Source: Thermoplasmatales archaeon ex4572_165
GTDB lineage: Archaea > Thermoplasmatota > E2 > DHVEG-1
DNA: 32,887 nucleotides
Reading direction: 5' to 3'
Assembly (NCBI GenBank): GCA_002254885.1
Contig: NJDG01000005.1
Location: 1-32,887 of the forward strand
The position numbers were made by a program, and so were the translations under genes. Below the pieces are notes generated by a model. The model ran no database searches. It was given only the letters and a program-made list of their open reading frames with translations, and had not been told where the DNA came from. Below, in pieces: positions 1-7,751 of this stretch; position 1 is the first letter of the stretch; each line of letters opens with the position of its first letter.

Positions 1-621
1 GGTAACAATTGTAATGGAGTTGTTATTGAATCTTGTTTTCCATATGTTGGGAGAGATGCAGAAGGATACTCAAATAGATTTATAGAATCAAATCTAGATC
101 CGGTTCCTTGTTCTAATAAATCTGATGATTGGGAAAATTATCTTGTTCCTTTAAAAACGTGGGGTTATATGAAGATAAATGATACTGATGATGAAAGAGA
201 TTTAATCAAACAACTGATTATGGATAAAGGACCTATTGTTTCATTTTTTTCTTATCCAATGTTTCCATTAAAATGGAATAATAATCTTGGATTTTTCTTC
301 AATATTATTCCATTTTCTTTTTTTTATTGGGGAAAAATGATACATAATCAAAGTTCATATTTTCCTGCTAGTAAAACGATTTTTCCTAATTTTGGTCATG
401 CAATTGCAGTAGTGGGATGGAAAGATAATTCATCTATTGATAATGGTGGATATTGGATTTGCAAGAATAGCTTTGGTGCTGATTGGGGCTATAATGGTTT
501 TGTTAATTTAGAGTATGGTATTCTTGGTCATAAAGATGGAACTGATTATATGAGTAATTATAAATCGTGGGTTGATTATGATCCGGATAGTTATAAATGG
601 CCATTTGAATCCAAATTATGA
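1..621 (+). CDS. Papain-like cysteine peptidase (C1A family), 3' part only
   Basis: The frame is open from base 1 to the TGA at 619-621, giving 206 codons, so the start and the catalytic Gln and Cys lie before the window. The motif FGHAIAVVGW carries the catalytic His (codon 397-399). The motif YWICKNSFGADWGYNGF carries the catalytic Asn (codon 466-468). The order His, Asn and the WG.G motif is diagnostic of papain-fold C1 peptidases. The ESCFPY segment near base 30 matches the E-SYPY region that follows the active-site Cys in this family. Such archaeal enzymes are normally secreted or surface-bound, but the signal peptide cannot be seen here. It converges on the methyltransferase gene, with about 50 bases between the stops. 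An ATG at 169 is internal and is not a credible start. The family call is firm; substrate and location are unknown. Confidence 0.9.
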   Translation, partial: GNNCNGVVIESCFPYVGRDAEGYSNRFIESNLDPVPCSNKSDDWENYLVPLKTWGYMKINDTDDERDLIKQLIMDKGPIVSFFSYPMFPLKWNNNLGFFFNIIPFSFFYWGKMIHNQSSYFPASKTIFPNFGHAIAVVGWKDNSSIDNGGYWICKNSFGADWGYNGFVNLEYGILGHKDGTDYMSNYKSWVDYDPDSYKWPFESKL

Positions 622-673
622 TTATGGAAAAAAATTGTAATGAACCTCAAAAATTTATCTGGGCAGGATAAAT

Positions 674-1291
674 CTATTTTTCTACCATTATAAAATAATT
701 ATCTGGTTTATCTTTTGAAGAAATATATTCTTCATTTATAGATAAAATTTTAAAACCAGTTTGTATTAATTCATCTTTGATTTCTTCTTTATCATACAGA
801 TGGTAATAGCGAGGAATATGAAGATTATCTTGATTCCAATAGATGAATACATCACCAGGTTCAAGAAACTCTTTGTTTATGTTTATTTTTTCTAAATTCT
901 TATCTGCATCTTTAAATTTTTCTTGATGGCGAGACCATACTTTGTGAATTGCGGCTATGTAAATTACAGCATCAAGACAGTGATTGGTTAATGGGATGTT
1001 GATTAGATTTCCATGCATTAATTCAATATTTTGTTTTATCATTATTTTTTTTTTAAGAATTAAAAGAAGTTTTTTTGAAATATCAATTCCAATTATCTTT
1101 TTACATTGATCTGCCATTTCAAGACTGTGACGTCCATTTCCACAAGCAAAATCACCTACAACAGAATCTATTGGAAGTTTATCTATAAAATCAATGCATT
1201 GTTTCCATGGTTTTTTCCTTGTTTTATCAAAACTAAACGCGATATCATCCCATGTATCTTGTATATGTGATTGAATTTCAAGGTCGTTCAT
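674..1291 (-). CDS. Class I SAM-dependent methyltransferase, Trm9/ALKBH8-like
   Basis: This 205-residue protein has a Rossmann-fold motif I (GDFACGNGR, residues 46-54), an acidic strand-2 end (GIDIS, about 68-72) and a post-I segment (HGNLINIPL, about 93-101). The stretch LDAVIYIAAIHKVW (about 106-119) followed by YYHLYDKEEI resembles the IAviHH and ryYhly..gEl signatures of Trm9-type tRNA wobble-uridine methyltransferases. The usual second His of IAVIHH is Lys here, and the basic RR region is weak, so a tRNA substrate is inference. The ATG start is preceded by a TATA-like element about 26 bases upstream, which suggests a leaderless mRNA. It is transcribed away from the repeat protein and converges on the protease gene. 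Confidence 0.82.
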   Translation of the reverse strand: MNDLEIQSHIQDTWDDIAFSFDKTRKKPWKQCIDFIDKLPIDSVVGDFACGNGRHSLEMADQCKKIIGIDISKKLLLILKKKIMIKQNIELMHGNLINIPLTNHCLDAVIYIAAIHKVWSRHQEKFKDADKNLEKININKEFLEPGDVFIYWNQDNLHIPRYYHLYDKEEIKDELIQTGFKILSINEEYISSKDKPDNYFIMVEK

Positions 1292-1312
1292 TTTGTTTTA
1301 ATACACAAATTT

Positions 1313-1322
1313 ATTTTATATA
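1313..1322 (-). promoter_or_regulatory. TATA box (box A) of the methyltransferase gene
   Basis: Read on the minus strand this is TATATAAAAT, centred about 26 bases upstream of the ATG at 1291. That spacing puts the transcription start at or next to the ATG, and no Shine-Dalgarno motif is present, which fits leaderless archaeal transcripts. Confidence 0.5.
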
Positions 1323-1384
1323 GTTAATGGAATCTTTTGTTAAAGAACATTTATAAGGTAATATTATAATATATATATTAGAGA

Positions 1385-2890
1385 ATGAAGTATAATATAA
1401 AAATTGAATTTTTCATAATTATCATTACGATGTTGATTGCTTTAATGGTAATTATATTTTTATTACTTCCACCAGATCCTTCAACTGTTGATTCAGATAA
1501 TGATGGAGTTATGAATGATAAAGATGTTTTTCCAAACGATCAATATGAATCAAATGACACGGATAATGATGGTGTTGGAGATAATTCAGATAAATTTATT
1601 TTCGATCCTTCTGCAAGTATCGATTCAGATGATGATGGATATCCAGATAAATGGAACGATGGAAAATCACAAAATGATAGTACATCAGATCCAAAATTGA
1701 TAATTGATGAATTTCCATATGATCCTAATGAACATGTTGATTCAGATGGAGATGGTGTTGGAGATAATTCTGATGCTTTTCCAAATGATTCAACAGAAAG
1801 CTTTGATTTTGATAAAGATGGAATTGGAAATAATAAAGATAAAAATCCAAATGTTGATTTGGGATTTAAGTTATATATTGACAAATTTGAGTTGACAAAA
1901 AATGTAGATATTTTACCAAGAGGTCAAATATATTTTGAGATAAAAATCAATGACGAGTTATATACTGTCCTTGATAATGATGGAGATTATTGGAAAGTAT
2001 GGTTATTACAGGAACAGTCAATTGGATTTACTCTAACAAAAGATATTTTAGATGACACAGATAGGAAAAATACCAGCATTGAAATTATCATGTATGATAT
2101 GGATTATTTCTTTAACGATGACATTGTAGACATACATTCTAACAATATTAAGACAAATCTGATGATAGTTATTGACCATGTCACAAATAAAGTTAATATT
2201 AATAACAATTCAAAAGGTCAAAAAGCAACGGTTTGGTTTACTGTTACCCTACCTGAATATATTGAACCTAATGAAAGCTATCAGCAAATTAACTATGATT
2301 GGTCATATAAAGGAAAATGGCATACAATTTCATTGAATATTTCAACAGATAAATATAATTGGTATACTCAAAGAGATGTCAATCGAAGTCCGCAACATAT
2401 TGGAAAAAATAAGATGGTTTCTTTTGTAACTGAAAATGATGAAGTTATTCAAGATTTAACTCTTAAAATACTTGAAATTGCAAATCAAAATAATTACAAT
2501 AACTCTGAAACAATTAATTTAATTTTATCTTTTATTCAAAAAAATATTGATTATAAAGAAGATATATTATCAAAAAATACTGAGGAATATTGGAAGTTTC
2601 CAATTGAAACCCTCGTTGAAAAAAATGGTGATTGTGAAGACAGCAGCATTCTCTTTCAGTCAATTATTAAAAATACGGATTATGATGTTATCATGCTTTT
2701 TTATATAATTGATGATGAAACAGGTCATCTAGCATCAGGTGTTTGTATTGATGAAAATATTAATGGTGACGTTATAGAATATAAAAATAAGAATTATTAT
2801 TATTGTGAAACTACCTCAAATGGTTTTGTTTTTGGCGTTAAACCTGAAAAGATTCCTGATGAACCTGAAATGATTATTGATATCCCATAA
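1385..2890 (+). CDS. Membrane-anchored protein with D-rich calcium-type repeats and a C-terminal transglutaminase-like domain
   Basis: The 501-residue protein starts with a short basic segment and one hydrophobic helix (about residues 9-29), so it is an anchored or secreted surface protein. Residues about 37-156 hold repeated DSDNDGV, DTDNDGVGDNSD and DSDGDGVGDNSD units, typical of thrombospondin type 3-like calcium-binding repeats. A beta-rich middle follows. The C-terminal part has GDCEDSS (Cys417), GHLASGV (His448) and YYCETT (Glu475). These sit where the Cys, His and acidic residues of the transglutaminase-like cysteine-protease fold are expected. The third residue is Glu instead of the usual Asp, as in some prokaryotic members. 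It may cleave or crosslink envelope proteins. It converges on leuS, with only 6 bases between the coding regions. Confidence 0.8.
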   Translation: MKYNIKIEFFIIIITMLIALMVIIFLLLPPDPSTVDSDNDGVMNDKDVFPNDQYESNDTDNDGVGDNSDKFIFDPSASIDSDDDGYPDKWNDGKSQNDSTSDPKLIIDEFPYDPNEHVDSDGDGVGDNSDAFPNDSTESFDFDKDGIGNNKDKNPNVDLGFKLYIDKFELTKNVDILPRGQIYFEIKINDELYTVLDNDGDYWKVWLLQEQSIGFTLTKDILDDTDRKNTSIEIIMYDMDYFFNDDIVDIHSNNIKTNLMIVIDHVTNKVNINNNSKGQKATVWFTVTLPEYIEPNESYQQINYDWSYKGKWHTISLNISTDKYNWYTQRDVNRSPQHIGKNKMVSFVTENDEVIQDLTLKILEIANQNNYNNSETINLILSFIQKNIDYKEDILSKNTEEYWKFPIETLVEKNGDCEDSSILFQSIIKNTDYDVIMLFYIIDDETGHLASGVCIDENINGDVIEYKNKNYYYCETTSNGFVFGVKPEKIPDEPEMIIDIP

Positions 2891-2896
2891 AAAAAA

Positions 2897-5722
2897 TTAT
2901 TGCTTGATATAAATAGCGGGTCTTAATGGTGCTGCAAACCGACTTTTATTTTCTGGATCTATCTTTTCTTGTTCATCTGCATTATAAATATCAATCGTAC
3001 AATTAAACAAATATTCAAGGAAATTCTTCTCAGTTGTCAAGTATTGTTTTTCATCAATTTCTGTTTGATATCGTTTTTTATCTATATCCTGTAGTCTTTT
3101 TATTTCACTTGGAAGTTTACTAATATATTTTGATATTTCTTTACCTTGTTTTCGTAATAATGGATCTTTCATTAATTCTTTTATGATATTTCCAATATTA
3201 AGTGAATTGTTCTCAGAATCAGTAATTGCATTTGAAAAAACATCTTTTTTCCATTTTTGTGAAACATAAATATATATTTTTTTAGGTGTAATTTTTGTAA
3301 CTTTTGTAATTTCATTGATGTCATCAATAAGGTTTTTTATAAGGTATTCACCAACTTCTGCTTTTGGAAAAAGTTGATCTTTGTTTATTATTGGAAATAT
3401 TTGATTTGAAATAAAATTATCTTTATTTTCATTCCAAATTTCTTCTGTAATGTGTGGCGTGATTGGAGTCATTAGCTTTAACCATTCAGTTAGATACCAA
3501 TTGGTAATTTCTTTATTTCTTCCTCCTCGTTTTTTGTACCATTGCATATCTTTTTGCATTTCAAAATATATTTCATTAGCTGCATCTCGTAAATTTAGTG
3601 AAGAATATAATTTGTTAATATTATTAATATGCAGATTCATCTGATTTTGTAACCATTCATCAAGGTTTTTGTTTTTTTCACCGTTTATATCTTTAAACTG
3701 CTGGATAACTCTATAAATACTTCCAATTCGATTTTTATATTTTAATACTGATTCAGCATTCCATTCAATGTCAACTGATGAAGATCCAACATGTGCATAA
3801 TATAGACGCATAGCATCTATCCCATATTTTTTTGCAGCTTCTGATACGTGTTCTGCACCACCCTTTGATTTACTTATTTTTTCTTTTCCTTTTTTTGTTA
3901 CCCACCAGTGTACAAAGAATCCTTTTGGATACATTTTTTCAGGTAAGATTGCTACATGATTCATTAGAAACACTGGGAAATGTACAGTTTTATGCTCTTT
4001 TCCACCTAGATTAATGTCAACTGGATACCAATATTTTACATCATCTTGAATTTTTTTCCATATTTTTTGTTTTGCATCTCCTTTTTCTAAGAAAATAAAA
4101 TCAAAGAATTCATTTGTCATCTCCTCGGGGGTAATTTGATTAGTATTCACATAATGTGAAATTAAATAATATGCAGGATACAATGTTGAATCTGATATTG
4201 GCTCAACTATCCATTCTTTTTTAAATGGAAATTCTGTACCAAGCCAAGATCCTTTTCTAATACATGCTCTATCATCAAACCAATCAAGAATTGAAGGTAG
4301 CTGTTTTTTATATTCTTCGGGTATAATATTCATTTTTGAAACATATTTTTTTGATTTTTCAGTTAATGTTTCATCACTATACTTAATAAACCATTGATCT
4401 GGAATTTGTTTAATGACTACATGTTCTCCACAACGACATATAACTTCTTCTGAAAATTCTCTAAGCTGAGTTGCCTTATTTTCTAAAATTAGATCGTTTT
4501 TAACAGTATCTTTAATGTCAGTTATTTTTATATTTGCATATTTGCCACATTTTTGATTTAAAATGCCCGTATGAAATTCTTTTTTATAGACAATATCAGT
4601 TGCTTCATCGAGTTTTTCTGTCTGATTTTGACTTGATATATTTAAATTTTCACAGACTTTTTTTGCTGGATTTTCACCTAGATCTTTTACATCAATAATA
4701 GTGATAGGTTCAATGGGTTCCCCAGTTTCTATTAATGCAATATAATCATATGGTGCGTGAGCAGGAACTGACATTACAACCCCTGTTGCAACATTTGGAT
4801 CTGCAAATGGGCCAGATAAAATTGGTATATTTCTATCAATAATAGGTACGATACAAGTTTTACCAATTAGGTCTTTACCGCTTATTTTTTTATTTAAATC
4901 AATAATGTTATCATATTGAAAGTGAAGTTTTTTCAAGCTTTGTTTGGATAAGATCCAGGTTTCATCATTTATTTTTGCTTTGGTATAAGTAACATCTGGA
5001 TTAATCCACATATTTGTTACTCCAAAGAGGGTTTCAGGTCGTAGTGTTGCAGCTGGAAGTATCGTTCCATCTTCCATTTTAAATTTAATTACAGTGAATT
5101 CATTAATCTCCGATCCTCCACCTGATGAAATATCTGTTTCAGATTTATCAACTGCAACAGGGCCACAATTTGGACAGAATGGAGCAAAATGTGGTTTTTG
5201 AATTAAAAGATTTTGTTCTTTAAGTTTATGAAACTGCCATATGATAAATTTTTTATATCCCTCTGAAATGGTACTCATTAATCGAGTGTAATCAATCAAG
5301 AAACCAAATTGTTTCCAATAATCCTCAACATATATATCAGAAAAATAATTTACTACTTCATTTGGATCATTCATTTTTTCTATTTGTTCATCTGAACATC
5401 CATATTCCTTAAGAATTGAGATGGTTGTTTCATCTTTCCGTTCAACTTTTTTTGCAAATCCTATGGATGGTATTCCCGATGCATGAAACCCTGCAGGGAA
5501 AAGGACATCATATCCATGCATTCTATAATATCTAGCGATAATATCACAGTATGTGAATCCTCTCATATGTCCTACATGTAAATAACCTGATACTCCAGGG
5601 TATGCAAAATGAATAAACAATTTTTTCTCACTCTTTTTTTTAGCTTCATAAATTGAGTTTGAAAACCAAGCATTTTGCCATTTTTTTTCAATTTTTATAT
5701 AATCATACTGTTCATTATTCAT
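2897..5722 (-). CDS. leuS: Leucyl-tRNA synthetase, archaeal type
   Basis: A 941-residue class Ia synthetase that charges tRNA-Leu. The HIGH-type motif is HVGH (residues 49-52), in the context YPGVSGYLHVGHMRG. The KMSKS-type motif is KISKS (615-619), followed by GGAEHVSEAAKKYGIDAMRL. A CPNCG zinc knuckle near residue 185 and the CP1 editing domain (TLRPETLFGV and GVVMSVPAHAPYD) match archaeal and eukaryotic cytosolic LeuRS. The C-terminus ends in RFAAPLRPAIYI, the usual archaeal end. Length is normal. The ATG at 5722 has no Shine-Dalgarno motif, but a TATA box lies about 30 bases upstream. It is monocistronic and divergent from the pilin-like operon. Confidence 0.97.
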   Translation of the reverse strand: MNNEQYDYIKIEKKWQNAWFSNSIYEAKKKSEKKLFIHFAYPGVSGYLHVGHMRGFTYCDIIARYYRMHGYDVLFPAGFHASGIPSIGFAKKVERKDETTISILKEYGCSDEQIEKMNDPNEVVNYFSDIYVEDYWKQFGFLIDYTRLMSTISEGYKKFIIWQFHKLKEQNLLIQKPHFAPFCPNCGPVAVDKSETDISSGGGSEINEFTVIKFKMEDGTILPAATLRPETLFGVTNMWINPDVTYTKAKINDETWILSKQSLKKLHFQYDNIIDLNKKISGKDLIGKTCIVPIIDRNIPILSGPFADPNVATGVVMSVPAHAPYDYIALIETGEPIEPITIIDVKDLGENPAKKVCENLNISSQNQTEKLDEATDIVYKKEFHTGILNQKCGKYANIKITDIKDTVKNDLILENKATQLREFSEEVICRCGEHVVIKQIPDQWFIKYSDETLTEKSKKYVSKMNIIPEEYKKQLPSILDWFDDRACIRKGSWLGTEFPFKKEWIVEPISDSTLYPAYYLISHYVNTNQITPEEMTNEFFDFIFLEKGDAKQKIWKKIQDDVKYWYPVDINLGGKEHKTVHFPVFLMNHVAILPEKMYPKGFFVHWWVTKKGKEKISKSKGGAEHVSEAAKKYGIDAMRLYYAHVGSSSVDIEWNAESVLKYKNRIGSIYRVIQQFKDINGEKNKNLDEWLQNQMNLHINNINKLYSSLNLRDAANEIYFEMQKDMQWYKKRGGRNKEITNWYLTEWLKLMTPITPHITEEIWNENKDNFISNQIFPIINKDQLFPKAEVGEYLIKNLIDDINEITKVTKITPKKIYIYVSQKWKKDVFSNAITDSENNSLNIGNIIKELMKDPLLRKQGKEISKYISKLPSEIKRLQDIDKKRYQTEIDEKQYLTTEKNFLEYLFNCTIDIYNADEQEKIDPENKSRFAAPLRPAIYIKQ

Positions 5723-5751
5723 GAATTAATCGATTTGGAAATGCTTGTTTA

Positions 5752-5761
5752 TTTATATAAT
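5752..5761 (-). promoter_or_regulatory. TATA box of leuS
   Basis: On the minus strand the element reads ATTATATAAA, 30-39 bases upstream of the leuS ATG. A start 24-27 bases downstream of the box would give a leader of only a few bases, consistent with the absence of a ribosome site. Confidence 0.5.
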
Positions 5762-5899
5762 GCTTTTTGACTGAAAATATAAGCTGATTATAAAAAAAAT
5801 ATATTTTTTAAATTCAAATCAATATTATAACTATTATACGATATATTTAAATGTATAAGATTTATACAAAATTAAATATTTAAATAATCATTTATATAC

Positions 5900-6417
5900 A
5901 TGGGTGAATATTTATCAAAATAAAATTCCTTAAGAAAAGAAATTTTCTGAATAATTCTTATGCAATTTCAGAAGAATTTACAACATTACCCGCACTAGCA
6001 ATTGTACTCTTTGGAATTATTATTGCTTTTTTACTTGTCGGACAAACTTATGGGGGCTATAATCAACAAACCTCACTTATTGATTCATTACATACAACAG
6101 AAAATCTATACAATAAAATAATTCAACCTTCAAATCCACTTGTTATACAAAGTGGCATTATTGATTATGAATCTTTAAATTCATCCGAATGCCTACAATT
6201 CGTTAAAGATTTACAAAAACAATATGCAACTATAGGATTGAATTTTTCTATTTATTTTACTTTTGAAAACAATTCATTTTGGTATCCGACAACTCCCGTA
6301 AATGCCAATCATAGAATTGCCGTCACCCATTCAATAGGTCTAGCAGTAAATATGGTCAATACAGTTGAATCAACTATCAGTATCGCTGTTTGGAATGTTA
6401 ATAATGAGATAAGCTGA
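5900..6417 (+). CDS. Pilin-like protein, first gene of the operon; no normal start codon or a frameshift
   Basis: An open frame from 5908 to the TGA at 6415-6417 encodes 169 residues but has no ATG, GTG or TTG near its beginning. It starts with a basic stretch (KIKFLKKRNFLNN), then AISEEFTTLPALAIVLFG, a hydrophobic helix of about 20 residues. It ends with ISIAVWNVNNEIS. Basic leader, then A-I-S-E-E, then helix is the layout of archaeal type IV pilin-like proteins, with a Glu near position +5 if processing follows the Tyr. The start is unclear. An ATG at 5900 opens MGEYLSK in another frame and hits TAA at 5921-5923; one extra A in the A-run at 5917-5920 would join it to the long frame. Otherwise a rare start such as ATC or ATA must be used, with GGTGA at 5903-5907 as ribosome site. 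The next gene begins 11 bases after the stop. The gene is real; the exact family is not certain. Confidence 0.7.
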
Positions 6418-6428
6418 AAGGAGAAAAA

Positions 6429-7751
6429 ATGAAAAAAATAATATCAATTAAACAAAATAATGGTGCAATAACTGTTATGTATGATACAATATTATTCCTT
6501 ACATTTATCTCATTAGCAGGAGCTGTTCTATTACCTGCATTTATCCCTTCTAATATCTCTTCTTCATCAGAAAAAGCAATTCATGATAACGCAGTTGATG
6601 AATCACTTCACTTGATGCTTATATCAACCAGTAAAGAATTCAATTATACAATTGGAAGCAGTATAATTCAGCCTTTTGCAGAAACAATGGGAATTAATAC
6701 AAGTCAAACAAATGGATTATATCACACTATTAGTCAATGGATACTTGGAAAACAACAATTTCATAAAACATTTGGTGAACATATTTCTGAAATGCTCTAC
6801 TGTATGCTTGAATTTCCAATTTCAAACAATGAAAGCATAAAACTTAATTTTTTAACATCAGATTATGAAACACAATTAAAAAACCATATCTCAGAATTGC
6901 TTGAAAATCAACTTAAAGAAACATATCAATTTCATCTAGTTTCAACTTGGAAACCTATAAAAAATCTTGAATTTGGTGGAACCTTTGAGATGGGAGAGAC
7001 TCCACCTAAAACAAATTGTTATGTTGCAAATCAAAAAATTAGCATTCCGTTTCTTCCAATTATAACAGCTTATGGCGAAGTATTTGTTTTATCTGAACAT
7101 TGGTTTTCTGAAAAGATTAATGAATATAATGATGAAATCCCAATTCTTATCAATATTTCAAATATCTCAGATAATCTCAGTAGACCAGATATTACAGAAG
7201 CTGAAAAAGATAAATATTATACATATCAAAATGAAAATATTTCTTCTCTTTTGTTAGGTATCATTTTTGATGGATTATATAATTCATCTCATAATCAATT
7301 GATTCCAGGTGTTCTTTCAATGATTTTGAAAAACTATTTAAATGATTTTTCAAAAAAAATTATTGATATGGGATCTAAACAGATAGAAAATACAACTGGT
7401 TATGCTTTTTCAAAATTAGATTCATTTTTTTTAAATTGCGATGATTCCATTACTGATTATTTTACTTCATATCTTAAAGACATCATTATTGAAAATGTTA
7501 CATCATATTTTTCAAATATTACTGTTGAGCTAACTAATTTATCTGATTATTTAGTTGAAGTTATCATATCAATTTTAAAGGAACAATTTCAACCATTTAT
7601 TGAATCATTCATTCTATCTGTTTTACCAATTATTCAATCCAATCTAGATTTTAATAATCTTATAGATGAATTGATTTCATTTATTTTCTCTCAGCTATCG
7701 CTTTCATCAGCTTCTGTTTCACTAACTATCTGGGAGGGAACATATCAATGA
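6429..7751 (+). CDS. Pilin-like or envelope protein with N-terminal membrane helix, function unknown
   Basis: A 440-residue protein. Its ATG is preceded by AAAGGAG (6417-6423), which overlaps the preceding stop codon. Residues 1-12 are basic. Residues about 14-38 form one hydrophobic helix beginning GAITVMYDTILFL, like the processed end of a pilin-like protein. The rest is extracellular in character: rich in Asn, Ser, Ile and Phe, with many N-x-S/T sites. The C-terminal third, about residues 330-430, has amphipathic helical repeats (SYLKDIIIENVTSYF, ELISFIFSQLSL). There is no catalytic motif. It overlaps the next gene by 4 bases (ATGA), implying translational coupling. It resembles, from memory and unverified, mid-sized proteins found in pilin-rich operons of other euryarchaea. 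Confidence 0.75.
   Translation: MKKIISIKQNNGAITVMYDTILFLTFISLAGAVLLPAFIPSNISSSSEKAIHDNAVDESLHLMLISTSKEFNYTIGSSIIQPFAETMGINTSQTNGLYHTISQWILGKQQFHKTFGEHISEMLYCMLEFPISNNESIKLNFLTSDYETQLKNHISELLENQLKETYQFHLVSTWKPIKNLEFGGTFEMGETPPKTNCYVANQKISIPFLPIITAYGEVFVLSEHWFSEKINEYNDEIPILINISNISDNLSRPDITEAEKDKYYTYQNENISSLLLGIIFDGLYNSSHNQLIPGVLSMILKNYLNDFSKKIIDMGSKQIENTTGYAFSKLDSFFLNCDDSITDYFTSYLKDIIIENVTSYFSNITVELTNLSDYLVEVIISILKEQFQPFIESFILSVLPIIQSNLDFNNLIDELISFIFSQLSLSSASVSLTIWEGTYQ

Noticed and set aside
1500-1860. Repeats that could be a CRISPR or DNA satellite
   Set aside because: They are imperfect, in frame and encode D-rich calcium-type protein repeats, with no constant repeat or spacer.
1540-1884. 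A 114-codon minus-strand frame inside the D-rich repeat gene
   Set aside because: It is the antisense of the repetitive acidic codons; its Ser/Pro-rich composition reflects those repeats and there is no promoter or ribosome site.
5723-5899. Possible RNA gene in the gap between leuS and the pilin-like operon
   Set aside because: Only A+T-rich, promoter-like sequence is seen; nothing pairs into a convincing structure.
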